Below are positions 18,404-27,513 of a stretch of 64,000 bases of DNA, piece by piece. The notes beneath the pieces were generated by a model. That model did not search any database, had not been told where the DNA came from, and saw only the letters and a list, made by a program, of their open reading frames with translations. The DNA lies in NCBI RefSeq assembly GCF_016756595.1, contig NZ_AP023257.1:1178001-1242000 (forward strand), in the 5' to 3' direction. This DNA is from Mesorhizobium sp. L-2-11 (GTDB lineage: Bacteria; Pseudomonadota; Alphaproteobacteria; Rhizobiales; Rhizobiaceae). Within the stretch, counting starts at the first letter, position 1, and every line of letters begins with the position of its first letter. Both the position numbers and the translations under genes were made by a program.

Positions 18404-19279
18404 TCAGATGACCGGGAAGCCGGGATGGCGCGCCGGCGGCTCCTGTCCAAAATAGTCCTTGAATGCAGCGTCGTAGAGCGCCGTCTCATGGCCGAACATG
18501 GCGGTGGTGAAGGTCGTGTTGACGAAAGTCAGCCAGTCGAGGTCGCCTTGCCGAAGTGCGGCGCCGTAAAGCATCGAGAACCAGCTCTTGCCGGCATCGA
18601 AATATTTGTCCGGATTGCGCGAGGCGAGCCAGCGAACCGTCGACAGATCGACGGCGGCGGCATCGACGCGCTTCGATTCCAATGCCTGCAGCACGTTGGC
18701 CTGCGTGTCTATCTGCATCACCTGCGCCTCCGGCAGGACGACGTGCACATTCGCCTCGGCATCGACATTCTGCAGGATGGAAACCCGCGTCGCCGAACCG
18801 CCGGCAAGCAGCTTGTCGAAGGTTTTGTTTTCGGCGTTCGGAAGGGTCAGCAAGGCGATGCCTTCGACGTAATAGGGCCGGGAGAAGTGGATCAGCTGCG
18901 AGCGCTGGGCGGTCATGGTCATGAACTGGATCGAAATGTCGACCTTGTTGGTGGTCACGTTCGGAATGCGCTGGGCCGGATCCTGCATGACGAACTCGAC
19001 CTTGGTCGTATCGTCGAAAAGTCCCTTGGCAAGAATGCGCCCCATGGTGATGTCCATGCCGACCAGTTCGCCGGCATCGTTTTCGAAGTGCCAGGGCGCG
19101 TTGGTGCTGCCGGTGCCGACGATCACCTTGCCGCGATCGAGAACGGTGCGCAGCAGGCTGTCCGGCGCCGCTTGCGCCGCCGCCTTCTGAACATCAACTG
19201 TTGCGGCTGCGCCCACCACTCCGGCCGTTGCAAGCCCGGCCAGTTTCAGAAAATCACGTCTTTTGGATGTGTCGTTCAC
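18404..19279 (-). CDS. Polar amino-acid ABC transporter substrate-binding protein (Tat-exported)
   Basis: The 291-residue protein has a twin-arginine signal (SKRRDFLKLAGLATAGVVGA). The SBP_bac_3 fold follows, with VLDRGKVIVGTGSTNAPWHF, GMDITMGRILAKGLF, SIQFMTMTAQRSQLIHFSRP and a C-terminal PYYVEGIALLTLP region. The frame opens at 19417, but a GTG at 19279 preceded by AAAAGGAGGTCGCC is clearly the start. It is the first gene of the six-gene operon. The residues MTMTAQRSQLIHFSRPYY fit an amino-acid ligand; identity unknown. Confidence 0.92.
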   Translation of the reverse strand: MNDTSKRRDFLKLAGLATAGVVGAAATVDVQKAAAQAAPDSLLRTVLDRGKVIVGTGSTNAPWHFENDAGELVGMDITMGRILAKGLFDDTTKVEFVMQDPAQRIPNVTTNKVDISIQFMTMTAQRSQLIHFSRPYYVEGIALLTLPNAENKTFDKLLAGGSATRVSILQNVDAEANVHVVLPEAQVMQIDTQANVLQALESKRVDAAAVDLSTVRWLASRNPDKYFDAGKSWFSMLYGAALRQGDLDWLTFVNTTFTTAMFGHETALYDAAFKDYFGQEPPARHPGFPVI

Positions 19280-19355
19280 GGCGACCTCCTTTTCGTGTTG
19301 TGTTCCCCTTTGCCGATACATGCATCCGTAAGCTGGCATCAGTAATCTGCCGGAT

Positions 19356-19398
19356 TGTATCTTACAAAAGACACATGTATCCTGTACAAGACAGATAC
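19356..19398. promoter_or_regulatory. Candidate IclR operator in the divergent gap
   Basis: Two 18-nt direct repeats of the form TGTATC-N6-AAGACA lie at 19356-19373 and 19376-19393, exactly 20 nt apart (two helical turns). GATAC follows at 19394-19398 and makes a loose palindrome with GTATC at 19377-19381. The site lies in the 137-bp gap between the binding-protein start (19279) and the iclR start (19417), where a regulator of both would bind. Confidence 0.5.
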
Positions 19399-19416
19399 TA
19401 ACATCAGGAATCAGCA

Positions 19417-20220
19417 ATGCAAGATGGCAATGCCTTGGCAGTTCGGGCGGACGACGGTCCGGACGAAGACAGGATTGCGGGCTCCCGCGAAAAGGGTCTC
19501 AACCGGGTGCTCCATATCCTGGAGTTTCTTCACGCGAACCAGCGAGCGATCGGGATTGGCGATCTCGCCAAGGGCGTGAATGCGCCGCGCTCGACGATCT
19601 ACACGCTGGTGCGCTCGCTCGTGGATGCGGGCCTGCTGGAAATGGCCGGCGACGGTAACCGGGTCTATTTCGGGAAGAAGCTTTATCTCTACGGAATGGA
19701 CTATGTGCGCGGCAACGACCTGCTCAGGCGAGGGCGTCAGGAAGTCGACACTCTTTCGCGCGAGACGGGCGAGACCTCCGAATTGTGCATGCTGCAAAAC
19801 GGCCGCTACACGATTGTCCATGCCAGTCCGGGCACCAGGCCGTTCCGGATCAGTTCGGCCACCGGTCTGCAGATTCCGCTTCCCTGGACCGCATCCGGGC
19901 GCCTGCTTCTCGCCGGTTTCGAACGGGCCGTGATCGAAGACATGGTGTCCGAAGACGATCTCGTCCTGCCGGACGGCCGCAGATTGTTGCTGGACGACTT
20001 CATAGAAGATATCGCTACAGCCGAGGCTGCCGGCTACTGTGTGACCGCCGGTCTTGTCGACGCCTATACGAAGTGCCTTGCCGCGCCGGTCTTTTCAGCT
20101 GCCGGCAAGGTCGGGGCGACGATATGCCTGGTGGTTCCCATCGACACTTCCGAGGAGAAGACCGGCGATCTCATCGCCCTGCTGCGCGAACGCGCCGCGA
20201 GGCTTTCGATCACGGGATGA
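19417..20220 (+). CDS. IclR-family transcriptional regulator
   Basis: The 267-residue protein has an N-terminal winged helix (GLNRVLHILEFLHANQRAIG, GDLAKGVNAPRSTIYTLVRS, LVDAGLLEMAGDGNRVYFG). The effector domain follows (ETSELCMLQNGRYTIVHASP, LPWTASGRLLLAG, AGYCVTAGLVDAYTKCLAAP, GATICLVVPID). It diverges from the ABC-RidA-PLP operon and is its probable regulator, sensing the transported compound or a metabolite. A repeat pair at 19356-19393 is the likely operator. Confidence 0.92.
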   Translation: MQDGNALAVRADDGPDEDRIAGSREKGLNRVLHILEFLHANQRAIGIGDLAKGVNAPRSTIYTLVRSLVDAGLLEMAGDGNRVYFGKKLYLYGMDYVRGNDLLRRGRQEVDTLSRETGETSELCMLQNGRYTIVHASPGTRPFRISSATGLQIPLPWTASGRLLLAGFERAVIEDMVSEDDLVLPDGRRLLLDDFIEDIATAEAAGYCVTAGLVDAYTKCLAAPVFSAAGKVGATICLVVPIDTSEEKTGDLIALLRERAARLSITG

Positions 20221-20247
20221 ACAGGATTTGCCGCGACTGGGTTTCGC

Positions 20248-20451
20248 TCACGCGATGATGTCGGGGATGATCCGGTCTTCCAGCGCCATCAGCCGGTCTT
20301 TCAGGAAAAGCTTTTTCTTCTTCATGCGCTGGATCTGCAGAGGGTCGCAGTTCATGGCGATCATCGCGTTGATGGCCGCGTCGAAATCGGCGTGCTCCTG
20401 CTTCAGCCGAGAATATTCTAGGCGGATATCAGCCTGTTCCTGTTCGGACAT
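20248..20451 (-). CDS. YdcH family protein (DUF465), copy 1
   Basis: A 67-residue helical protein: MSEQEQADIRLEYSRLKQEH, then AINAMIAMNCDPLQIQRMKK, KKLFLKDRLMALEDRIIPDI. The D-P-L-Q-I-x-R-x-K-K-K-K-L-x-L-K-D core is the DUF465 signature. The function is unknown; members are short coiled-coil proteins, often in pairs, as here with the gene at 20693. It converges on iclR with a 27-nt gap. Confidence 0.88.
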   Translation of the reverse strand: MSEQEQADIRLEYSRLKQEHADFDAAINAMIAMNCDPLQIQRMKKKKLFLKDRLMALEDRIIPDIIA

Positions 20452-20692
20452 TATCTACCGTCTGCACGTCTGCGGCGCCCAAAAATGGGCCTGATTGGGC
20501 GAGGCCGGAGGTATCTCGCACCGGCGCGCAGCCAATACCACATTTCGTATTGTCGTGGAATGCTACCACGCAGCATTCGACATCGATGCCCGATAGTGGC
20601 ACACTGTCATTATGCCGTCACAGAAGCGAAATTGCGGTGGGACGCGCCTTGACGGCTGCAATCGAGGAAAACCATGAAAGGGAGAACCAATC

Positions 20693-20878
20693 ATGTCTCT
20701 TGCATCCCATCTTGATGAGCTGCAGCGGAAACACGGCGACATCGAACGCGAAATCGATGATGCGATGAACCATCCATCGGTCGACGACCTCGAAATCGTG
20801 AATCTCAAGCGGCGCAAGCTGGCGCTCAAGGACGAGATTGAGAAACTGAAGGCGAAGCCGAAACCCACCACGCACTGA
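20693..20878 (+). CDS. YdcH family protein (DUF465), copy 2
   Basis: A 61-residue helical protein, MSLASHLDELQRKHGDIERE, with the core HPSVDDLEIVNLKRRKLALK and DEIEKLKAKPKP. It is similar in plan to the copy at 20248-20451 but divergent in orientation and sequence. The two starts are 240 bp apart. The ATG follows GGGAGAACC. Unknown function; likely cytoplasmic coiled coil. Confidence 0.88.
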   Translation: MSLASHLDELQRKHGDIEREIDDAMNHPSVDDLEIVNLKRRKLALKDEIEKLKAKPKPTTH

Positions 20879-20888
20879 CGCTCATCTG

Positions 20889-20961
20889 CGGCGCTGCGCG
20901 TCTTTTGGACGCGCAAAGGGCGCTGTCGTGCTTCTGATGTTGGCGCATGCCCTTTCCGAAA
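20889..20961 (+). repeat. Dispersed intergenic repeat, copy 2
   Basis: GGCGCTGCGCGTCTTTTGGA, CGCGCAAAGGGCGCTGT, TTCTGATGTTGGCGCATGCC, CTTTCCGAAA. It shares block order with 4244-4308 and 21145-21216. It lies in the 375-bp gap before ispG, which also holds GC-rich hairpins but no gene that I can support. Confidence 0.55.
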
Positions 20962-21144
20962 ATTCTTTCGGTTTCGGGGTTATGCGGGGACAGTGCGCGC
21001 TTTGCGCGACCATCTTCTCCGGCGGCAATCAATGCCGCCGGGGCGGTTCCTTATTTGTCCGGCGGTTCGATTTGACAGGTTTGCCTGCCCGTCGCCATTG
21101 ACAAGCCATGTTTGCTCCTCCACCTCATGCCGGGACCTTCTATA

Positions 21145-21216
21145 GCGCCGCGCCTCTTTTCGGACGCGCAATGGACGCTGTATTTTGATTTTTTGCGCAG
21201 ATTGTTTCCGGAAACC
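21145..21216 (+). repeat. Dispersed intergenic repeat, copy 3
   Basis: GCGCCGCGCCTCTTTTCGGA, CGCGCAATGGACGCTGT, TTTTGATTTTTTGCGCA, TTTCCGGAAA. It is the closest relative of copy 2, in the same orientation 256 nt downstream, and runs to 38 nt before the ispG start. It may carry that gene's promoter. Confidence 0.55.
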
Positions 21217-21253
21217 AATCCCGGAATTCGGCGCTAACAAAGGGCAGCCGGCC

Positions 21254-22507
21254 ATGACCGGATATTTTTCTTCACCCTTCCCGCGCCGCAAGTCTGTCGG
21301 TGTCGACGTCGGCGGCGTGATGGTCGGCGGCGGCGCCCCTGTCGTCGTTCAGTCGATGACCAACACCGACACCGCCGATGTCGACCAGACAGTCGCTCAA
21401 GTTGCGGCACTGCACCGCGCCGGCTCCGAGATCGTGCGCATCACCGTCGACCGCGACGAGAGTGCCGCCGCCGTGCCCGCCATCCGCGAGCGGCTCGAAC
21501 GGCTCGGTATCAATGTGCCGCTGGTCGGCGATTTCCACTATATCGGCCACAAGCTGCTCGCCGACCACCCGGCTTGCGCCGAGGCGCTGGCCAAATACCG
21601 CATCAATCCCGGCAATGTCGGCTTCAAGGACAAGAAGGACCGGCAGTTCGCGGCGATCGTCGAGATGGCGATCCGGTACGACAAGCCGGTGCGCATCGGC
21701 GTCAACTGGGGGTCGCTCGACCAGGAGCTTTTGACCAGGCTGATGGACGACAACCAGCGCCAGGGCTTTCCGCTAACCGCGCAGGAGGTAACGCGCGAGG
21801 CGATCGTGCAGTCGGCGATCCTTTCGGCCGAAATGGCCGAGGAGATCGGCCTTGGCCGCGAGAAGATCATCCTGTCGGCCAAGGTCAGCGGCGTGCAGGA
21901 TCTGATCGCGGTCTACACCGAGCTTGCCACCCGCTCCAACCACGCGCTGCATCTCGGCCTCACCGAGGCCGGCATGGGTTCGAAAGGCATCGTCGCCTCG
22001 TCGGCGGCGATGGGCATTCTGCTCCAGCAAGGCATCGGCGACACGATCCGCATCTCGCTGACGCCGGAGCCGAACGGTGACCGCACCCGCGAGGTGCAAG
22101 TGTCGCAGGAACTCCTGCAGACCATGGGGTTCCGGCAGTTCGTGCCGATCGTCGCCGCCTGCCCCGGCTGCGGCCGCACCACCTCTACCGTGTTCCAGGA
22201 ACTCGCGCAGAACATCCAGGCGGATCTGCGCAAGAACATGCCGGTGTGGCGTGAAAAATACCCCGGCGTCGAAAACCTCAAAGTCGCGGTGATGGGCTGC
22301 ATCGTCAACGGTCCGGGTGAATCCAAACATGCCGATATCGGCATTTCGCTGCCCGGCACCGGCGAGACGCCGACGGCGCCGGTATTCGTCGACGGCAGGA
22401 AGGCCGCGACGCTGCGCGGGCCTTCGATCGCCGCCGACTTCGAGAAAATGGTCGCCGACTATATCGAGCAGCGGTTTGGGCAACCTGGCAAGGCTGCGGC
22501 GGAGTAG
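21254..22507 (+). CDS. ispG: 4-hydroxy-3-methylbut-2-en-1-yl diphosphate synthase (flavodoxin)
   Basis: The 417-residue enzyme reduces methylerythritol cyclodiphosphate to HMBPP in the MEP isoprenoid pathway, using a 4Fe-4S cluster. It starts [20 protein letters not shown] and has [17 protein letters not shown], then the TIM-barrel segments [20 protein letters not shown] and GVNWGSLDQ. The C-terminal cluster cysteines are in [17 protein letters not shown] and [15 protein letters not shown]. The TTG-opening frame at 21185 is rejected; the ATG at 21254 fits the family. A polyprenyl synthase of the same pathway lies 3 kb downstream. Confidence 0.97.
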   Translation: MTGYFSSPFPRRKSVGVDVGGVMVGGGAPVVVQSMTNTDTADVDQTVAQVAALHRAGSEIVRITVDRDESAAAVPAIRERLERLGINVPLVGDFHYIGHKLLADHPACAEALAKYRINPGNVGFKDKKDRQFAAIVEMAIRYDKPVRIGVNWGSLDQELLTRLMDDNQRQGFPLTAQEVTREAIVQSAILSAEMAEEIGLGREKIILSAKVSGVQDLIAVYTELATRSNHALHLGLTEAGMGSKGIVASSAAMGILLQQGIGDTIRISLTPEPNGDRTREVQVSQELLQTMGFRQFVPIVAACPGCGRTTSTVFQELAQNIQADLRKNMPVWREKYPGVENLKVAVMGCIVNGPGESKHADIGISLPGTGETPTAPVFVDGRKAATLRGPSIAADFEKMVADYIEQRFGQPGKAAAE

Positions 22508-22511
22508 GTCG

Positions 22512-23384
22512 ATGCGGCGCTTCCCTTGGGCGACGCCGATTTTGCTTGCTGGATTGGTTTTGCTTGGTGGGCTGGGCTGGGCGACAGCCGTCCACGCCGA
22601 TCCGCCGCGCCCCGCCAAGCAGCGGCTGCTCGACCGTGTTTGCAATCTGATCGAGGCGCATGCCGATCAAAACGGACTGCCCAAGGATTTCTTTGCCCGG
22701 CTCATCTGGAAGGAAAGCCGCTTCGATCCCAATGCGGTCAGTCCGGTCGGCGCCGAAGGCATAGCCCAGTTCATGCCGGGCACCGCCAAGCTACGCGGTC
22801 TCGCCAATTCCTTCGACATCGAGCAGGCGATTCCGGCCTCGGCAAAATATCTCGCCGAGATGAGAACCGGCTTTGGCAATCTGGGCCTGGCCGCCGCCGC
22901 CTACAATGCCGGCGAAAGCCGGGTATCGCGCTGGCTGAGTTCCGGCGGCTTCCTGCCGATGGAGACCGAAAACTACGTTCTGGACATCATGGGCGAGCCG
23001 GCCGACAGGTTCACCGACACTGCCTATGCCGGCAGCATCCAGCCGCTCGACAAGAAAGCGAGCTTCGCGGTCTCCTGCCGCAGGCTGCCGGTCATCAAGT
23101 CCCAAACCGTGGCCATGGCGTCGATCAACGTCAAGCCGTGGGGCGTGCAGGTGGCCGGCAATTTTCGCCGCGCCGCCGCACTCAATCAATGGAATGGTGT
23201 GAAGCGCCGGTTTCCGGCCTTGCTTGGGGGACATGATCCGGTCGTCAGCCGGGTGCGCACGCCGATCGGCAGGCGCGGCATTTATGCAGTCCGGATCGGC
23301 GCCGACTCCAAAGCCAAGGCCGACACCATCTGCCGGAAACTGCAAAGCGTCGGCGGTGCATGCATTGTGGTGCGGAACCGGTGA
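22512..23384 (+). CDS. Lytic transglycosylase (SLT family) with SPOR-like C-terminus
   Basis: The 290-residue protein has a signal peptide (MRRFPWATPILLAGLVLLGG to VHA). The goose-lysozyme-like domain follows: DFFARLIWKESRFDPNAVSP with catalytic Glu, GAEGIAQFMPGTAKLRGL, LGLAAAAYNAGESRVSRWL and METENYVLDIMG. The end (RGIYAVRIGADSKAKADTIC, RKLQSVGGACIVV) resembles a SPOR peptidoglycan-binding domain. It would cleave murein to 1,6-anhydro products in the periplasm. The start is 4 nt after the ispG stop, so the two are likely co-transcribed. Confidence 0.88.
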   Translation: MRRFPWATPILLAGLVLLGGLGWATAVHADPPRPAKQRLLDRVCNLIEAHADQNGLPKDFFARLIWKESRFDPNAVSPVGAEGIAQFMPGTAKLRGLANSFDIEQAIPASAKYLAEMRTGFGNLGLAAAAYNAGESRVSRWLSSGGFLPMETENYVLDIMGEPADRFTDTAYAGSIQPLDKKASFAVSCRRLPVIKSQTVAMASINVKPWGVQVAGNFRRAAALNQWNGVKRRFPALLGGHDPVVSRVRTPIGRRGIYAVRIGADSKAKADTICRKLQSVGGACIVVRNR

Positions 23385-23474
23385 TGGGTGCCGACTGATT
23401 TTTCCGACAAACCATCAAAGTTGCGCTTTTATTCCACGAATTCTGCTGGTCCACCGCTTCAGCTACGGCTTACC

Positions 23475-24215
23475 ATGACCGACCGTCTCTACAGCGATCC
23501 CGATCTCGTCCAGTTCTACGATATCGAGAATGAAGGCGGCGTGGATTTCGATTATTGCGTCGGCTTCGCCAGGGACGCCGGCTCGGTTCTCGATCTTGGC
23601 TGCGGCACCGGACAGTTGGCCGCCGCGCTCGCCGATCGGCGCAGCGTGACCGGCGTCGATCCCGCGCCGGCGATGCTCGATATCGCGCGCCGCAGAGCCG
23701 GCGGGCAGAGGGTCGACTGGGTCGGGGCCGATGCGCGCAACGTCCGGCTTGGACGACGCTTCGATCTGGTGATGTTGACCGGGCACGCCTTCCAGGTGTT
23801 TCTGACGCCGGAAGATCGAGAGGCGGTGCTTGCCACGATCGCGGCTCATCTGGCGCCCGATGGGCGCTTCATCTTCGACACGCGAAATCCAGCGACCGAG
23901 GAATGGCTAGCTAGAGTGGACGCCGGAAAAATCCGAACGGGACCTGAGTCATCCCGGATTGGGTGGGGTAAGAGCGTGGAACGATTTCCGCCGCGATCCG
24001 CTACCGGTGTCGTCACCTACTCCACCCACTATGAAATCTCCGTAAGCGGGCGGGTGCTCAGCGCCGAATCGAAAATCGCCTTCCCGGCAAAGGAAAGCCT
24101 TGCGCAGATGCTGGACCAGACCGGGCTGGCCGTCGAAGAATGGCTCGGCAACTGGCGTGGCGAGCCACACGCTCCAACATCGCCAGAAATCATTCCGATC
24201 GGCCGGCTGCGCTAG
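23475..24215 (+). CDS. Class I SAM-dependent methyltransferase
   Basis: The 246-residue Rossmann-like methyltransferase has motif I VLDLGCGTGQLAAALADR, motif II VTGVDPAPAMLDIAR, a VDWVGADARNVRLGRRFDLV strand, and the motif III region APDGRFIFDTRNP. The substrate is unknown. An upstream in-frame ATG (23388) is possible, but MTDRLYSDPDLVQFYDIENE is the common N-terminus. It stands 90 nt after the transglycosylase gene. Confidence 0.88.
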   Translation: MTDRLYSDPDLVQFYDIENEGGVDFDYCVGFARDAGSVLDLGCGTGQLAAALADRRSVTGVDPAPAMLDIARRRAGGQRVDWVGADARNVRLGRRFDLVMLTGHAFQVFLTPEDREAVLATIAAHLAPDGRFIFDTRNPATEEWLARVDAGKIRTGPESSRIGWGKSVERFPPRSATGVVTYSTHYEISVSGRVLSAESKIAFPAKESLAQMLDQTGLAVEEWLGNWRGEPHAPTSPEIIPIGRLR

Positions 24216-24379
24216 CCCGGACAATTGCTTCGCCTTGCGCGTTTTCCCATTCCTTGACGTGACCGATCGAGCGCACGGATAAGCCAAAGACACCACCGCC
24301 CAATTGCGGCGCTGCGCTCACGACGTGCCCACCGATGCAGCTCGTGAGCATCTCGCAGGTTTACGTGTTCCGATCCCAT
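24212..24379 (-). CDS. Possible small helical protein
   Basis: A 55-codon frame starts MGSEHVNLRDAHELHRWARR, then ERSAAIGRWCLWLIRALDR. The ATG is preceded by GAGAGGAGGTGCC, a strong Shine-Dalgarno with short spacing. The plan of a charged helix followed by an amphipathic A-I-G-x-x-L-x-x-L-I-R-A-L helix recalls short DUF1127-like and RSP_7527-like alphaproteobacterial proteins, but I cannot assign a family. It diverges from the LysR gene and overlaps the methyltransferase stop by 4 bp. Confidence 0.45.
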   Translation of the reverse strand: MGSEHVNLRDAHELHRWARRERSAAIGRWCLWLIRALDRSRQGMGKRARRSNCPG

Positions 24380-24509
24380 GGCACCTCCTCTCCAGCATTT
24401 TGCATGCTGAAGAGGAAAACATATTATGGTTCGCATCTGCCGATAATCGGTGATAGTTTCCGTTCATCTGTGACGAATTGGAATAGATATCATCGACCGG
24501 CAAGAGACG

Positions 24510-25400
24510 ATGGCTGTGTTCCTGGCGGTTGTCGAGGAAGGCGACTTCTCGGCAGCGGCACGCCGGCTGCGGATGACACCTTCGGCGGTCAGCAAAATCA
24601 TCGGTCGGCTTGAGTCCCGCCTTGGCGTACGCTTGCTGCAGCGCTCGACGCGACGCATCAGCCTGACGGCGGAAGGCAGCACCTATGCCGATAGTGCACG
24701 CCGCATCCTGAACGACATCAAAGAGGCTGAAATCGCGGTTCAACCCGGAGCAGAACCGCGTGGCCGGCTGCGCGTCAGTCTTCCAAGCGCCTTCGGACAT
24801 CGCTTGATCGTGCCAATGTTGCCGGCCTTCATCGATCGCCACCCGGCTATCGAGCTCGAGCTGATGTTCACAGATGCGATTGTCGACCTGCTTGCTGAGG
24901 CAACCGACGTCGCCGTGCGCGTTGCCGCACACAGCGATTCCAGGCTGGTGGTGCGGCGGCTGGCGCCCAATCGCCGTGTCATTTGCGCATCACCTCGATA
25001 TCTCGAAAGACATGGCATGCCGACAACGCCAGACGACCTTCAAGCTCATATCTGTCTTGGCGTCACAGCACGCGGCGGTCTCAATATCTGGGAGTTCGAT
25101 GGCCCGGACGGTCTGCAGAGCATGCGTATCCGCAGCCCGATAGAGGCCAACAGCACCGAAGCGCTACGCCGGCTTGCGCTCGCCGGTATAGGCATCATCC
25201 GCATGTCGGAAATATTGGTCGGGCCGGATATCAAGGCAGGCAGACTGACCGCGCTGCTCACCGGATACAATCATCCTGACGGAGCGCCAATCTGCGCTGT
25301 CTATCCGCCCGGCCGAATTCTGTCGCCGCGCGTGCGCGTGTTCGTGGATTTCCTGGCCGAACAGTTCGCCAACCCTCCTTGGCTACACGGCGCGCCATAG
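24510..25400 (+). CDS. LysR-family transcriptional regulator
   Basis: A 296-residue LTTR. The HTH is MAVFLAVVEEGDFSAAARRL, RMTPSAVSKIIGRLESRLGV, RLLQRSTRRISLTAEG. The effector domain begins RGRLRVSLPSAFGHRLIVPM and ends FVDFLAEQFANPPWL. Three residues upstream of the ATG the frame still reads like the family (DRQET), but no ATG, GTG or TTG precedes it. The only neighbour it could control from a shared gap is the small minus-strand frame at 24212-24379. Confidence 0.9.
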   Translation: MAVFLAVVEEGDFSAAARRLRMTPSAVSKIIGRLESRLGVRLLQRSTRRISLTAEGSTYADSARRILNDIKEAEIAVQPGAEPRGRLRVSLPSAFGHRLIVPMLPAFIDRHPAIELELMFTDAIVDLLAEATDVAVRVAAHSDSRLVVRRLAPNRRVICASPRYLERHGMPTTPDDLQAHICLGVTARGGLNIWEFDGPDGLQSMRIRSPIEANSTEALRRLALAGIGIIRMSEILVGPDIKAGRLTALLTGYNHPDGAPICAVYPPGRILSPRVRVFVDFLAEQFANPPWLHGAP

Positions 25401-25425
25401 GACGGGAGTACAGCTTGGAACAGCG

Positions 25426-26343
25426 TCAGCTGTTGCGGGCCGCCACGAATTCCGCTGCCTGCTTCAGAAGCACGGCGTCTTCGCCATAGGGACAAAGCAA
25501 GGCGTGGGCCTGGTCGACGAGGCCTTGAAGCTGATCCCGCGCCCAGTTGGCGCCGTGCAGCGCCACCAGCGTCGCCTTGCCGGCGGCTGCATCCTTGCCG
25601 GTCGCCTTGCCCATCTGGCGCGCATCCGCGGTCAGATCGAGCAGGTCGTCGGCAAGTTGAAAGGCAAGCCCGATCGCCGAGCCGAATTCCGCCAGTCTTT
25701 CACGGTCGGCCGCCGGCGCGCCGGCAAGAATTGCGCCGGCCTCGCAGGCGAAGCGGATCAACGCGCCGGTCTTCATCGCCTGAAGCCGGATGATGCCGGC
25801 TTCCTCCGGCCGGATACGCTCGGCTTCGAGATCGAGCATCTGGCCGCCGACCATGCCGCCGGCTCCGGCGGCGCGGGCCAGTGCCAGCACCAGCGCCGCC
25901 CGCCGTTCGGCCGGCAGCATTGTCGCTTCGTCGGCAATGATGTCGAAGGCGAGCGCCAGCAGGGCGTCGCCGGCGAGGATGGCGGTCGCCTCGTCGAAGG
26001 CCTTGTGCACAGTCGGCTGGCCACGGCGCAGATCGTCGTCGTCCATGGCCGGCAGATCGTCATGGATCAGCGAATAGCAATGCACGCATTCGAGCGCCGC
26101 CGCCACGCGCAGCGCCGCCTCGCCGTCGGCGGAAAACAGCGCGGCGCTTTCCATGACCAGGAAGGGGCGCAGGCGCTTGCCGCCGTTCAGCACGCCGTGG
26201 CGCATCGCCTCCATCAGGCGCTGCGGCCGCGCGATCTCGCTTGAAAGCGGGCGGTCGTCGAGCAGCCGCCTGAGCAGCGCCTCGATCGGCCCTGTGCGTG
26301 CGAGAAGCGCTGCCTCGAACGGAATTTGATCGTCTTTCGCCAT
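25426..26343 (-). CDS. Polyprenyl synthase (farnesyl diphosphate synthase type)
   Basis: The 305-residue trans-isoprenyl diphosphate synthase has the first aspartate-rich motif [20 protein letters not shown] and the second [31 protein letters not shown] and [10 protein letters not shown] are also present. The [10 protein letters not shown] form and length fit IspA, which makes C15 from IPP and DMAPP/GPP. In many rhizobia ispA sits beside a dxs gene; none is here. The start ATG (26343) follows an in-frame ATG at 26388 that is less likely. Confidence 0.9.
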   Translation of the reverse strand: MAKDDQIPFEAALLARTGPIEALLRRLLDDRPLSSEIARPQRLMEAMRHGVLNGGKRLRPFLVMESAALFSADGEAALRVAAALECVHCYSLIHDDLPAMDDDDLRRGQPTVHKAFDEATAILAGDALLALAFDIIADEATMLPAERRAALVLALARAAGAGGMVGGQMLDLEAERIRPEEAGIIRLQAMKTGALIRFACEAGAILAGAPAADRERLAEFGSAIGLAFQLADDLLDLTADARQMGKATGKDAAAGKATLVALHGANWARDQLQGLVDQAHALLCPYGEDAVLLKQAAEFVAARNS

Positions 26344-26473
26344 GCCGGAGACGGGTAGCCGACACTCAGACGTTGCGCAAGAAGCCATGCGCCATTATGC
26401 CGGGGGCAGGGAGCAGCATGGATTGAGGGGCTTGGCGGAACCGATCGTCGATCACGAAACCGAAGGGCTTGAT

Positions 26474-27193
26474 ATGGCGAGGCCGAAACGCGGCAACCGC
26501 ATCGGTCTCAAACGTTGGCCCCGGCACTGGGTTCGGCGCGGCGTCAGCTTCGCCGTGGTGCTGGCGCTGATGCCGCTGGTGTTGACCTTTCTGTACCTGC
26601 CGCCGTTCGTGCATCCGGTATCGACACTGATGCTGAAGGATCTGGCGACGTTTTCCGGCTATGACCGGCGCTGGGTCTCGATCGACGATGTGGCGCCGGC
26701 GCTGGCGCATTCGGTCATCATGTCGGAGGACGGGCAGTTCTGTTTCCATCGCGGCATCGACCTCGGCGAGTTGAGGGGCGTCGTCGACGATGCGCTGGCC
26801 GGCGAGATGACGCGTGGCGCCTCGACCATCACCATGCAGAGCGTCAAGAACCTCTATCTGTGGTCGCGGCCGCTGGGCTCGGTCCGGAAAGTCGTCGAGC
26901 TGCCGCTCGCCGTCTATGTCGACATGGTGATGTCGAAACGGCGCATCATGGAAATCTATCTCAATATCGCCGAATGGGGGCCGGGCATCTATGGCATCGA
27001 GGCCGCCGCCCAGCACCATTTCGGGGTTTCGGCAAAACGATTGTCGCGTCGCCAGGCGGCGCTGCTTGCCGTCACCTTGCCGAACCCATTCACGCGCAAC
27101 CCGGCCAAACCCGGGCCGGGGCTGAGACGGCTGGCCTCGCTGATCGAGCGGCGCGCGGGTCGGTCCGGCGCCTATGTCGGCTGTCTGCGATAG
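26474..27193 (+). CDS. mtgA: Monofunctional biosynthetic peptidoglycan transglycosylase
   Basis: The 239-residue GT51 enzyme has one N-terminal membrane anchor ([20 protein letters not shown]). It has the catalytic motif [57 protein letters not shown] and [14 protein letters not shown]. It polymerises lipid II glycan without a transpeptidase domain. The frame opens at 26342, overlapping the divergent ispA start; the ATG at 26474 gives the normal N-terminus and leaves a 130-bp promoter gap. Confidence 0.95.
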   Translation: MARPKRGNRIGLKRWPRHWVRRGVSFAVVLALMPLVLTFLYLPPFVHPVSTLMLKDLATFSGYDRRWVSIDDVAPALAHSVIMSEDGQFCFHRGIDLGELRGVVDDALAGEMTRGASTITMQSVKNLYLWSRPLGSVRKVVELPLAVYVDMVMSKRRIMEIYLNIAEWGPGIYGIEAAAQHHFGVSAKRLSRRQAALLAVTLPNPFTRNPAKPGPGLRRLASLIERRAGRSGAYVGCLR

Positions 27194-27330
27194 CTTAAAA
27201 AAATTCGCGGCGGCGCTGGCCAAAACGGCGCAGGGCGTGTATAGGCACCCGACTTTCTCAGATTCCGGCCCCGACGCGGCCCTTTCACGAGGGCAGCCGG
27301 GGCATTTTGACCATGTAGTGGAGCATATCC

Positions 27331-27513
27331 ATGGCCGTACCGAAACGAAAAACTTCCCCGTCGAAGCGCGGCATGCGCCGCTCGGCCGATGCGCTGAAGG
27401 CCCCGACCTATGTCGAGGACAAGAATTCCGGCGAGATGCGCCGTCCGCACCATATCGACCTGAAGACCGGCATGTATCGCGGTCGCCAGGTTCTGGAGCC
27501 AAAGGAAAGCTGA
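27331..27513 (+). CDS. rpmF: 50S ribosomal protein L32
   Basis: 60 residues: [20 protein letters not shown], then a short linker and [20 protein letters not shown]. This is the zinc-free L32 form of alphaproteobacteria (the CxxC pairs of other L32s are absent). It belongs to the large subunit. A separate promoter is likely in the 137 bp after mtgA. Confidence 0.97.
   Translation: MAVPKRKTSPSKRGMRRSADALKAPTYVEDKNSGEMRRPHHIDLKTGMYRGRQVLEPKES

Noticed and set aside
17669..19345. 558-residue plus-strand frame
   Set aside because: Antisense of the ABC permease and binding-protein genes.
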